Shown piece by piece: positions 1-7,044 of a stretch of DNA of 15,450 nucleotides. Made by a program: the position numbers and the translations under genes. The stretch covers positions 1 through 15,450 of the forward strand of contig JAADIK010000075.1 in the NCBI GenBank assembly GCA_013151365.1. The letters are read 5' to 3'. Each line of letters opens with the position of its first letter. The stretch's first letter is position 1. The stretch comes from Deltaproteobacteria bacterium (GTDB taxonomy: Bacteria > Desulfobacterota > Desulfobulbia > Desulfobulbales > Desulfobulbaceae). The notes under the pieces were generated by a model. That model did not search any database. It was not told the DNA's origin and worked only from the letters and a program-made list of their open reading frames with translations.

Positions 1-97
1 GGATTGCCGGTTCCTGCCCGAGTCGCAGCCAGGCCTGGCGCAGGATCTGCAGGGAGTCGCCCAGGTTGGAGCCGAGGCCGATATACGCGGTTTTCAT
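1..97 (-). CDS. folK: 2-amino-4-hydroxy-6-hydroxymethyldihydropteridine diphosphokinase (HPPK), N-terminal part only
   Basis: The reverse strand from 97 starts ATG and encodes MKTAYIGLGSNLGDSL, followed by a short helix-like stretch (QILRQAWLRLGQEPAI) until the window ends. The (A)YIGLGSNLGD block is the N-terminal signature of HPPK, the cytoplasmic folate-pathway enzyme that transfers pyrophosphate from ATP to 6-hydroxymethyl-dihydropterin. Only 32 of the usual 150-170 residues are present, so the catalytic Asp residues cannot be checked. It is the last visible gene of the minus-strand block and follows dapB after a 284-bp spacer filled mostly by a repeat. The only Shine-Dalgarno-like string, AGGA (100-103), lies in the end of that repeat and is just 2 nt from the ATG, which is unusually close. 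The identification is firm for so short a piece because the motif is distinctive. Confidence 0.85.
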   Translation of the reverse strand, partial: MKTAYIGLGSNLGDSLQILRQAWLRLGQEPAI

Positions 98-98
98 G

Positions 99-320
99 AT
101 CCTGAATCCGTGACGGCTTGAGGGATGCTCCATGCAATACGTGGAATTTATTGTATTATTGACGAATAAACGTATTTCCTGGTCATCACCGCGCCGCCCT
201 GCGGGGCGCCCGATAACGGCGCATCTGCTGCGTTGGCAACTCGTTGATATCACAGCAGGATAATCAACCTCGTTGCCGCCTTGCATCTGCACCGTTCTCG
301 AACGCTCACGGATTCAGGAT
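99..320. repeat. MITE-like element, long copy, with 15-bp perfect terminal inverted repeats
   Basis: The segment begins ATCCTGAATCCGTGA (99-113) and ends with its exact reverse complement (306-320), about 222 bp in all. Positions 101-215 match, in inverted orientation, the short copy at 1268-1382: about 85% identical over 115 positions without gaps. This includes an identical 35-bp core (181-215) that contains a GC-rich hairpin-forming sequence. The right half (216-305) is absent from the short copy. It carries a direct repeat, GCATCTGC-nn-CGTT (221-234 and 283-296), and inverted GGCAAC/GTTGAT-type segments. No convincing coding sequence and no transposase lie inside, and I see no clear target-site duplication. 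Terminal inverted repeats plus a second copy nearby suggest a non-autonomous element or a REP-like dispersed repeat. It lies in the transcribed spacer between dapB and folK. Confidence 0.72.
100..103 (-). promoter_or_regulatory. poorly spaced Shine-Dalgarno candidate for folK inside the repeat end
   Basis: On the minus strand the sequence reads TTCAGGATCATG: AGGA is only 2 nt from the ATG, where 5-9 nt is usual. The AGGA belongs to the terminal repeat of the 99-320 element, so the element seems to have replaced whatever ribosome binding site folK once had, or folK is translated weakly. Confidence 0.3.
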
Positions 321-381
321 GGGCGGTGCCATGATGCGCCCGGCCGGGGCCGCCGTTGCCGGTGCGCAGCTTCAGAGCGGT

Positions 382-1194
382 TCAGAAATCATTCAGTCCC
401 AGGACATCGAACATGGTGTACAGGCCGTTCGGCTTGTCCGCGACCCAGGCGGCGGCCAGGGTTGCGCCCCGGGCGAAGTTGTCCCGGCTGTGAGCCCGGT
501 GGGTGATTTCGATTCGTTCGCCGGCCCCGGCAAAGTAGACCGTATGCTCGCCGACGATATCCCCGGCCCTGATGGACTGGATGCCGATCTCCTTGTCCGT
601 TCGCTCGCCGATTATGCCGTTGCGCTCAAACACCCCGACGTCCGCCAGTTTCCGGTTCAGGGCGGTTGCCGCCATCTCCCCGAGTTTCAGGGCCGTGCCC
701 GAGGGCGCATCTTTTTTCATGCGGTGATGGGCCTCGACGATCTCCACGTCATAGGCATCGCCCAGGACTGCCGCCGTCTTGGCGACGAGCTTGAACAGGA
801 CATTGACGCCGACGGCCATGTTGGGCGCCTGGACGCAGGGGAAGTTTTTCCCGGCCAGTTCCGCCAGGGTGGCGAGATCCTCCGGGGTCAGGCCGGTGGT
901 GCCGATGACCATGGCCCGTCCATGCTCGGCCGCGGTGCGGACAAAGTCCATGGTGGCCGTGTGGAAGGTGAAGTCAATGATGACATCGCCCTGATCGATA
1001 ACCGGCTCCAGGCCGGCGGCAATGGTCACCCCGGTGGTGCCGAAACCGGCGTTTTCGCCGACATCCCGGCCCACTGCCGGATTATCCCGGTGCTCAAAAG
1101 CGGCGGTCAGCTGGAGATCGGGATTCTTCCGCACCATTGAGCTGATGCGCTGGCCCATGCGTCCGGCGGCGCCGGCAATGATTACTCTGGTCAT
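382..1194 (-). CDS. dapB: 4-hydroxy-tetrahydrodipicolinate reductase
   Basis: A 270-residue protein of normal DapB length. It catalyses the NAD(P)H-dependent reduction step after DapA on the way to diaminopimelate and lysine, in the cytoplasm. The N-terminus has the Rossmann dinucleotide loop GAAGRMGQ (residues 8-15). The C-terminal tetramerisation/substrate domain holds EAHHRMKKDAPSGTA, with the catalytic His156 and Lys160 expected from the Escherichia coli enzyme, and the conserved PNMAVGVN segment (about 124-131). The ATG is preceded by GGAG (1205-1208) at 10 nt, a modest but acceptable ribosome binding site. It sits between dapA (188-bp spacer) and folK (284-bp spacer). Both spacers contain copies of the same repeat in opposite orientation, so dapB is bracketed by an inverted repeat pair while its coding sequence is intact. 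Confidence 0.97.
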   Translation of the reverse strand: MTRVIIAGAAGRMGQRISSMVRKNPDLQLTAAFEHRDNPAVGRDVGENAGFGTTGVTIAAGLEPVIDQGDVIIDFTFHTATMDFVRTAAEHGRAMVIGTTGLTPEDLATLAELAGKNFPCVQAPNMAVGVNVLFKLVAKTAAVLGDAYDVEIVEAHHRMKKDAPSGTALKLGEMAATALNRKLADVGVFERNGIIGERTDKEIGIQSIRAGDIVGEHTVYFAGAGERIEITHRAHSRDNFARGATLAAAWVADKPNGLYTMFDVLGLNDF

Positions 1195-1254
1195 TTTCGT
1201 ATGGCTCCGTTTTCAGGAAAAAGTGAAATATTGTTAACAAGTTGTAATGTCGGG

Positions 1255-1384
1255 AACCTGGATCCGCTATCGGGCGCCCCGCAGGGCGGCGCGGTGATGA
1301 CCGGAAAATACGTTTATTCGGCAATAATGCAATAAATTCCACATATGCATGAAATGTCACCTCAAGCCGTCACGGATTCAGGTT
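1255..1384. repeat. MITE-like element, short copy, inverted relative to the copy at 99-320
   Basis: The right end (1370-1382) is the reverse complement of CCTGAATCCGTGA, exactly the terminal repeat of the long copy. The left end, AACCTGGATCCGCTA (1255-1269), is a degenerate version (12 of 15 positions match its own right end). The interior 1268-1382 aligns without gaps to 101-215 of the long copy, with identity over the 35-bp hairpin core (1268-1302) and scattered differences elsewhere. This copy lacks the extra 90-bp right half, so it looks like an internally deleted or more compact form. Its conserved core ends at 1382, and the TAA stop of dapA occupies 1383-1385, so the element abuts the dapA coding end. 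It fills most of the dapA-dapB spacer. Confidence 0.68.
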
Positions 1385-2264
1385 ATAATAATCCGGCTCC
1401 ATTCATGGCCTTTTTCAGGGTCTCCAGGCTCGCATCGTCCATTTCCGTCATGGGCAGCCGCAACTCGCCGGAACGGATCTTGCCCATCAGTTCCAGTCCC
1501 TTTTTGGCCGGGGCCGGACTGGGGTAGCAGAACATGGCGCCCATGAGGGGAAAGAGGCGGAAATGGAGCTCCCTGGCCTTTTGCAGATCACCGGCCAGGG
1601 CGGCCTTCATCATCTCGGCCATGCCCCGGGGCTCGACGTTGGAGGTCACCGAAATAACGCCCCGCCCGCCGATGAGTACCGTGGGCATGGCGGTGAAGTC
1701 GTCGCCGGAAAGTATGATAAAATCATCAGGGCAGACGCGAATGACCTCGCTGACCTGGTTCAGGCTGCCGCTGGCCTCCTTGATGCCGATGACGTTGTCG
1801 ATCCCGGCGCAGCGGGCCACGGTGGCGGGCAGCATGTTGGTCACCGTCCGGCCGGGGACGTTGTAGAGGATCATCGGGATATCAACGGCCTCGGCGATGG
1901 CCTTGTAATGTTGATACAGCCCCTCCTGGCTCGGTTTGTTGTAGTAGGGCACAACCGAGAGTACGGCGTCCGCGCCGCTGGCCTTGGCGCTCTCGGTCAG
2001 TTCGATGGCCTCGAGGGTGTTGTTGGCCCCGGTCCCGGCAATAACCGGCACCCGGCCATTCACCGTTTTGACCGTCAGCTCGATCACCCGTTTGTGCTCG
2101 TCAAAATCAAGCGTAGCCGATTCACCGGTGGTGCCGCAGGGAACGATGCCGTCCGTGCCGTTGGCAATGTGAAATTCAACCAGGTCAATCAGCCCCTGTT
2201 CATCGACCTTGCCGTCGAGAAACGGAGTAACGACGGCGACGATGGCTCCCTGAATCCTGTTCAT
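1383..2264 (-). CDS. dapA: 4-hydroxy-tetrahydrodipicolinate synthase
   Basis: A 293-residue class I aldolase of normal length. It condenses pyruvate with aspartate semialdehyde, the first committed step to diaminopimelate and lysine. The TIM-barrel landmarks are in order: VTPF near residue 12, the GTTGES loop (44-49), YYNKPSQEGLYQHY (107-120), the catalytic Tyr134 in YNVPGRT, and the Schiff-base Lys162 in GIKEASG. The start is well supported: AGGAGG (2272-2277) lies 7 nt upstream of the ATG, the best ribosome binding site in the window. The gene follows dapF after a 95-bp gap and precedes dapB. Its C-terminus (AMNGAGLL) ends directly against a repeat element, which may have replaced the original downstream sequence but leaves the length normal. 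Confidence 0.97.
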   Translation of the reverse strand: MNRIQGAIVAVVTPFLDGKVDEQGLIDLVEFHIANGTDGIVPCGTTGESATLDFDEHKRVIELTVKTVNGRVPVIAGTGANNTLEAIELTESAKASGADAVLSVVPYYNKPSQEGLYQHYKAIAEAVDIPMILYNVPGRTVTNMLPATVARCAGIDNVIGIKEASGSLNQVSEVIRVCPDDFIILSGDDFTAMPTVLIGGRGVISVTSNVEPRGMAEMMKAALAGDLQKARELHFRLFPLMGAMFCYPSPAPAKKGLELMGKIRSGELRLPMTEMDDASLETLKKAMNGAGLL

Positions 2265-2271
2265 TTTTTTT

Positions 2272-2277
2272 CCTCCT
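2272..2277 (-). promoter_or_regulatory. strong ribosome binding site of dapA
   Basis: AGGAGG on the minus strand, 7 nt before the dapA ATG with an A-rich spacer. It fixes the dapA start and suggests dapA is initiated independently of dapF. Confidence 0.75.
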
Positions 2278-2359
2278 GTCTTCTTTAAATCCGTACAGCC
2301 CTGGTCCGGGCGGAAATTTCAATTTTTATAACTACTCAGGTCCGGCATGACCTGGACCG

Positions 2360-3211
2360 TTACGAGTTTTCAATAAGGGCCTCGGCCTTTAACTCTCCCT
2401 TATAAATAACATGGGCCGGGCCTTTGAGGAAGACATTATGAGCGGTTTTGTCCGCTGCCAGGTCAAAGATGATGACCAGCCGGTCACCGCCGGCGGTAAT
2501 GATTTCGACCGGTGAGCTGGCCCGGCCGACCAGGGCCGCGACCAGGGCCGTGGCCGTGGCCCCGGTGCCGCAGGCCAGGGTTTCGCCTTCCACGCCCCGC
2601 TCGTAGGTGCGCATTTTCAGGGTGCCGTCGGCCAGGTGCTGCACAAAATTCACATTGGTGCCCGCGGGCATGAAGTCGGGATGATGCCGGATCCGGCTGC
2701 CCAGGGCGCCGACATCCACCAGCTCGAGATCGTCGACGAAGATCACGACATGGGGGACGCCCGTATCCATGGAATGCAGCTCGATCGTCTCTGAATCGAG
2801 CCGGAGTTTGCCGTCCAGCTTCACCTGTTGCGGCGCGGTCATGCGAATGCTGACATTGACATCCGCGACACTGGCCTCGATGATACCGGCCAGGGTCTCG
2901 AATAGCATGTGGTGGGCCGGGGCGATTCCCTGCATATAGGCAAAACGGGCGGCGCAGCGGGCTCCGTTGCCGCACATCTCGGCCTCCGAGCCGTCGCCGT
3001 TGAAAAACAGCCACTTGAAGTCGGCCTGGTCGGAGTTTTCGATCAGGATCAAGCCGTCGGCGCCGACGGAGAAGCGGCGCCGGCAGACCAGGCGGGCAAA
3101 TTCCGGCATGGCCTCCCTGGCAATAAAGGGCCGGCGGTGGTCAATCAGAATAAAATCGTTGCCGGTGCCGCTCATTTTGACAAAGGGCAGGGGCAGTCGC
3201 GCTATCTGCAT
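2360..3211 (-). CDS. dapF: diaminopimelate epimerase
   Basis: A 283-residue protein, about the usual 270-285. It interconverts LL- and meso-diaminopimelate without cofactor, using two cysteines as acid and base. Both are visible: Cys80 in NGDGSEAEMCGNGARC and Cys214 in GVEGETLACGTGATATA. The N-terminal MSGTGNDF block is present (13-20). The chosen ATG (3209-3211) lies 2 nt past the lysA stop codon; the nearest purine-rich signal is GGAG inside the lysA end, about 11 nt away, so translation is probably coupled to lysA. An internal start at Met13 would cut off the first beta strand and is less likely. Presence of DapF implies an LL-diaminopimelate route. The enzymes feeding it (dapD/dapE or dapL types) are not in this window. 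Confidence 0.96.
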   Translation of the reverse strand: MQIARLPLPFVKMSGTGNDFILIDHRRPFIAREAMPEFARLVCRRRFSVGADGLILIENSDQADFKWLFFNGDGSEAEMCGNGARCAARFAYMQGIAPAHHMLFETLAGIIEASVADVNVSIRMTAPQQVKLDGKLRLDSETIELHSMDTGVPHVVIFVDDLELVDVGALGSRIRHHPDFMPAGTNVNFVQHLADGTLKMRTYERGVEGETLACGTGATATALVAALVGRASSPVEIITAGGDRLVIIFDLAADKTAHNVFLKGPAHVIYKGELKAEALIENS

Positions 3212-3213
3212 GA

Positions 3214-4485
3214 TCAGTCAAGCTCCATAAGGGATTCGCCCCGGATGAGGTCTTCATAACTTTCCCGGGAGCGGATGATCTCGAAGCGGTCGCCGCGAAC
3301 CATGACCTCGGCCGCGCGCGGCCGGGAATTGTAATTGGATGACATGGTGAAGCCGTAGGCCCCGGCACTCATGACGGCCAGGAGATCACCCTGCCGCACC
3401 CGGGGCAGCAGCCGCTCTCTGGCCATGAAGTCACCGCTTTCGCAGATCGGGCCGACGACATCGACAATCTCGCCTTTATCATGGTCTTCTTTTTTAACTA
3501 TCGTCTTGATTTCATGGTAGGCCTCGTACAGGCTGGGCCTGATCAGGTCGTTCATGCCCGCGTCGATAATGACAAAGCGCTTGTCCTCTTGCCCCCCGGT
3601 GTTGACCTTGGTGTATTGCACCTCGGTCACCATGATGCCGGCATTGCCGGTAATGACCCGGCCCGGCTCCAGGATCAGCGTGTAGTTCATGTCGCCCAGT
3701 TCGTCCATGACGGCCCTGGCGTAATCATGGGGATGGGGCGGCAGCTCTTCATCGTAGGTGATGCCGACGCCGCCGCCGAGATCGAGATAGTCGATGGTGA
3801 TCCCCTCCCGCTCCAGGCGGCCGATAAAGTCCTTCAGCTTGCGCAGCGCCTCGATAAAGGGATCGATGCGGGTGAGCTGGGAGCCGATATGACAGCTCAC
3901 GCCCCGGATTTCGATGCCGGGCATGGACTTTGCCCGGATATACTCCTGCAGCGCCTCCTCCACCGGGATGCCGAACTTGTTTTTGGCAAAGCCCGTGGAG
4001 ATGTAGGGGTGGGTCAGCGGATCGACGTCCGGGTTGACCCGGAAGGCAACCGGCGCTGTCGTTTTGAGCTCTCCGGCCACCTGGTGCAGACGGTCGAGTT
4101 CCTGGGCTGATTCGACGTTGAACAGCAGGATTCCGGCTTGCAGGGCCGCGCGCATTTCCGCCGCGGTCTTGCCCACCCCCGAGTAGATGGTGCGGTCCGG
4201 GGGGATGCCCGCGGTCCGAGCCCGGAACAGTTCCCCGCCCGAGACAATATCCGCGCCGCCGCCCTGGCGGGCAAAGAGGTTTAAAATGGCGATATTCGAG
4301 CAGGCCTTGACCGCAAAGCAGGTGAGATGGGGCAGGCCGGCAAAACCCTGGTCGAAGATCCGGAAATGACGGCTCAGGGTCGCCTCGCTGTACAGGAAGA
4401 AGGGCGTGCCGACCTGCCGGGCGATTTCGGCGACCGGCAGGTCCTCGCAGTAGAGCTCATTGTTTTTATAGGTAAAATGATTCAT
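3214..4485 (-). CDS. lysA: diaminopimelate decarboxylase
   Basis: A 423-residue fold-type III pyridoxal-phosphate enzyme of normal length that turns meso-diaminopimelate into lysine. Visible landmarks: the PLP-binding Lys60 in CFAVKACSN, His199 in CHIGSQ, the glycine-rich phosphate loop DLGGGVGI (around 236-242), EPGR (273-276), and the active-site Cys348 in GPICESGD with the downstream GAYGFTMSSNYNSRPR. The start MNHFTYKNNELYCEDLP matches the usual LysA opening (short strand, then the tag naming the gene product). The ribosome binding site is weak: only a GGA lies close to the ATG. A 74-bp gap separates it from the lipoprotein gene upstream. It is followed almost without gap by dapF, so the two are likely translationally coupled. 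Confidence 0.97.
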   Translation of the reverse strand: MNHFTYKNNELYCEDLPVAEIARQVGTPFFLYSEATLSRHFRIFDQGFAGLPHLTCFAVKACSNIAILNLFARQGGGADIVSGGELFRARTAGIPPDRTIYSGVGKTAAEMRAALQAGILLFNVESAQELDRLHQVAGELKTTAPVAFRVNPDVDPLTHPYISTGFAKNKFGIPVEEALQEYIRAKSMPGIEIRGVSCHIGSQLTRIDPFIEALRKLKDFIGRLEREGITIDYLDLGGGVGITYDEELPPHPHDYARAVMDELGDMNYTLILEPGRVITGNAGIMVTEVQYTKVNTGGQEDKRFVIIDAGMNDLIRPSLYEAYHEIKTIVKKEDHDKGEIVDVVGPICESGDFMARERLLPRVRQGDLLAVMSAGAYGFTMSSNYNSRPRAAEVMVRGDRFEIIRSRESYEDLIRGESLMELD

Positions 4486-4559
4486 AATCCAGTTTGGTTG
4501 AGTATCTCGCGGCGACGAAAGGCCACTGTGGATGCTGTTTGTTCCGGGCGAAAAGCGGA

Positions 4560-5645
4560 TCAGTTTCTCACTTTTACCTCGGGTGAACGCGCACTTTCAT
4601 TGGCCGGCGAGACCGTGTCGATACTCGACACGGAGTAGAACCACCGGGCGGCCTTGGGCGGGAGCCGGTCCTCGAACAGGGTGTAGGGGACGTTGACTTC
4701 GCCGATCAGGGCGGGCTCCTTTTCACCCGGCAGCCGCCGGTAAATTCGATAACCCTTCAGGTCATTTGCCGTTACGGGGCTCCAGAAGACCTTCACCCCC
4801 CGTGCCGTCCTGACCGCCTTCACCGCAAGCGGGGTCGCGGGAGCGGTCCGGTCGACAGGGACGGCGGTCACAATGTTCGTCGAACCGCCGCCGACCATCC
4901 CTTTCTTGTACACGATGACGGCCTGGACCTTGTAGCGGTAGCGGGTGCCGTTTCGCACCTGGCTGTCGATGAAATTCAGGCCGTTCTGCGGGGCGCCGAG
5001 TGGAGTAAAAGCGCCGCTGCGGCTGCGCCAGACCTGGTATCGGACCGGTTCTTTGATGGCCGTTTCGTCCAGGTGACGGGTCACCGGCTGCCAGCGGAGG
5101 GCAACCTTGCCGTCCTCCGCCCGGACAGTCAGATCTTCAGGGGCCTTGGGCGGGATGTCCCAGACGAACGAGACAATGTTTGAGTCGGCGCTTTCGGCCC
5201 ACCAGTCGTTTTTGGACCGGACCTTGAAAAAATAGAGGTGCCTCGGCCTGAGCAGGGTGGACTCGTAGGTCGCGGTCCTCGGGCCGCCCCGGCCGCCGTC
5301 GCTCACGGCCCCGCCCGGCAGGCTGATGGGGGTGCCGTAGGGGACCGGACAGCTGCCGCAGTATGAATCAAGCGGCACCACGGCCCGGTACAGTTCAAAG
5401 GAGGCGATCTCGGTCAGTTTTTGACCTTGGACCGTTTCGCGGGGATAGGACCAGTAGAGCGTCACTCCTTTTTCATTGAGTTTATAATGCAGGTCCGTGA
5501 TGGGCCGGGGCAGGACCTTCTGGGGCGGGACCGGCATATTTTTGTAGCCGCAGCCGCCGAGTCCGGCGGCCAGCAGAACAAGGACGGCCAGGAGGACGGG
5601 GGTAAATTGTTTTCCGTTCGTCTTCAGGTCTGGTCTGATCATCAT
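4560..5645 (-). CDS. lipoprotein with about three fibronectin type III-like domains
   Basis: A 361-residue protein with a lipoprotein signal peptide: charged N-terminus, hydrophobic stretch (residues 16-29), and lipobox LGGC with the lipidated Cys32. The mature N-terminus, CGYKNMPVPPQ, resembles the CGxKGPLxxP start of LptM (YifL), a small lipoprotein encoded next to dapF in enterobacteria. The rest is beta-rich, with recurrent features of fibronectin type III folds: VTLYWSYP near 56-63, PKAPEDLTVRAEDGKVALRW around 167-186, and PATPLAVKA...GVKVFWSPV around 269-289, each followed by YxLYR/YQVWR/YRIYRR-type strands. It probably sits in the envelope facing the periplasm. Its ATG overlaps the argH stop (ATGA, 5642-5645). 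No enzymatic motif is visible. A linked lipoprotein at this place is, from memory, common in related operons, but its role is unknown to me. Confidence 0.85.
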   Translation of the reverse strand: MMIRPDLKTNGKQFTPVLLAVLVLLAAGLGGCGYKNMPVPPQKVLPRPITDLHYKLNEKGVTLYWSYPRETVQGQKLTEIASFELYRAVVPLDSYCGSCPVPYGTPISLPGGAVSDGGRGGPRTATYESTLLRPRHLYFFKVRSKNDWWAESADSNIVSFVWDIPPKAPEDLTVRAEDGKVALRWQPVTRHLDETAIKEPVRYQVWRSRSGAFTPLGAPQNGLNFIDSQVRNGTRYRYKVQAVIVYKKGMVGGGSTNIVTAVPVDRTAPATPLAVKAVRTARGVKVFWSPVTANDLKGYRIYRRLPGEKEPALIGEVNVPYTLFEDRLPPKAARWFYSVSSIDTVSPANESARSPEVKVRN

Positions 5646-7041
5646 GATATTCCCAATTGTTGTTCGGCGCGGTCAAGGGCTTCCGCCACCCTGACCCCGG
5701 CCGTGCCGCCGGCGGATACCCGGCTGTTCACCGAGCCGGCGACAGAGAGGACCTGGTATATATCCGCCTCGATAAGTTCGGAAAAGTCGCGGAATTCGTC
5801 CAGTTTCAGGTCGACAAGCTCCACCCCCCGCTGCTGGCAGAGGGCCACGATCCGGCCGACGACGCCGTGCGCCTGGCGAAAGGGCATATTTTTCCGCACC
5901 AGGTAGTCGGCCAGGTCCGTGGCCGTCATGAAGCCGCCGAGCGTGGCCGCCTGCATTTTTTCCGTATTAAAGGTGAGGTTGTCGAGCAGTTCGGCCATGA
6001 TGGCCAGGCTGGCCTGCACCGTGTCCAGCGCGTCGAAAATCGGCTCCTTGTCTTCCTGCAGGTCGCGGTTATAGGTGAGCGGCAGCCCCTTGATCGTCAT
6101 GAGGAGCGACATCAGCGAACCGGTAACCCGGCCGGCCTTGCCCCGGATCAGCTCGGGAATGTCCGGGTTTTTTTTCTGCGGCATGATGGAGGAGCCGGTG
6201 CAGTAGCGGTCGCCGATCCGGACAAACTCGAACTCCTTGCTCGACCAGAGGACCAGTTCCTCGGCCAGGCGGCTCAGGTGGAGCTGGATGACCGTGCAGC
6301 AGAAGAGAAACTCCAGGGCAAAGTCCCGGTCGCCCACCGTGTCCATGGAGTTGGCGGTGATGGTCGCAAACCCGAGCTCCCGGGCCACGAACTCGCGGTC
6401 GATGGGCAGGCCGGTCCCGGCCATGGCCGCCGCTCCCAGGGGCATGATACAGAGTCGCTTCAGGCAGTCGGCCAGCCGGCCCCGGTCCCGGTCCAGCATC
6501 TCGAAATAGGCCAGCAGATGATGGGACAACAGCACGGGCTGGGCCCGCTGCATATGGGTATAACCGGGCATGACCGTCCCGAGATACCGGCGGGCCAGGC
6601 GGACAAAACCTTTCTGGGCCGCGGGGTGTCGAGGGCCTGCCCCTCGTCGCGCAGGTAGAGCCGCAGATCAAGGGCCACCTGGTCGTTGCGGCTGCGGGCC
6701 GTATGCAGCTTTTCCCCGGCCGGGCCGATTTTTTCCGTCAGGGCCTTTTCGATGTTCATGTGAATGTCTTCCAGCTCCGGGCGAAAGACAAAGGTATTGG
6801 CGGCAATCTCCCGGCCGATCTCTTCCAGGCCGCCGATGATGGCGGCGCACTCCTCGTTCGAAATCAAGCCCTGGTGGGCCAGCATCCGGGCATGGGCCAT
6901 GGAGCCGGCGATATCATGGCGGTAGAGCCGGGCATCATAGTGAATCGAGGCGGTGAATTTTTCGACCGAGGCGGCGGTTGCTTCGGAAAAACGGCCGCCC
7001 CAGAGCTTGGCGGATGATGTCGGTCGCGGCGTGTCGGTCAT
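5642..7041 (-). pseudogene. argH: argininosuccinate lyase, interrupted by a frameshift near 6610-6655
   Basis: Two overlapping frames together make one ArgH. The upstream frame (from ATG at 7041) has MTDTPRPTSSAKLWGGRFSE, the fold start, and KLHTARSRNDQVALDLRLYL. The downstream frame (running through 6571 to the TGA at 5642) has VMPGYTHMQRAQPVLLSHH, the SMDTVGDRD helix, and the family signature GSSIMPQKKNPD with its catalytic serine. ArgH splits argininosuccinate into arginine and fumarate. Between RDE and QKGF there are 26 nt where, from recalled alignment with Escherichia coli ArgH, 33 are expected. A 7-nt deletion explains both the frame and the short helix. As it stands neither piece would be active: the tetrameric active site needs both. 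The ATG lies 3 nt after the argG stop, and the stop overlaps the lipoprotein start. It could be a sequencing or assembly error rather than a true mutation. Confidence 0.9.
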
Positions 7042-7044
7042 CGG

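Noticed and set aside
244..1140. Long plus-strand open frame opposite dapB
   Set aside because: It is the antisense of an unmistakable dapB, a usual effect of high GC content, and shows no recognisable domain or ribosome binding site.
1094..1360. Minus-strand frame of 88 codons (MTFHAYVEFIALL...) running through the short repeat into dapB
   Set aside because: Its N-terminal half is translated repeat sequence and its C-terminal half is dapB in the wrong frame. The long copy gives a similar SPRRPAGRPI reading only because the DNA is repeated.
2337..2354. Hairpin CAGGTC/GACCTG just after the dapF stop as a terminator
   Set aside because: The stem is 6 bp and no U-tract follows on the minus strand; dapA is co-directional and probably in the same transcript.
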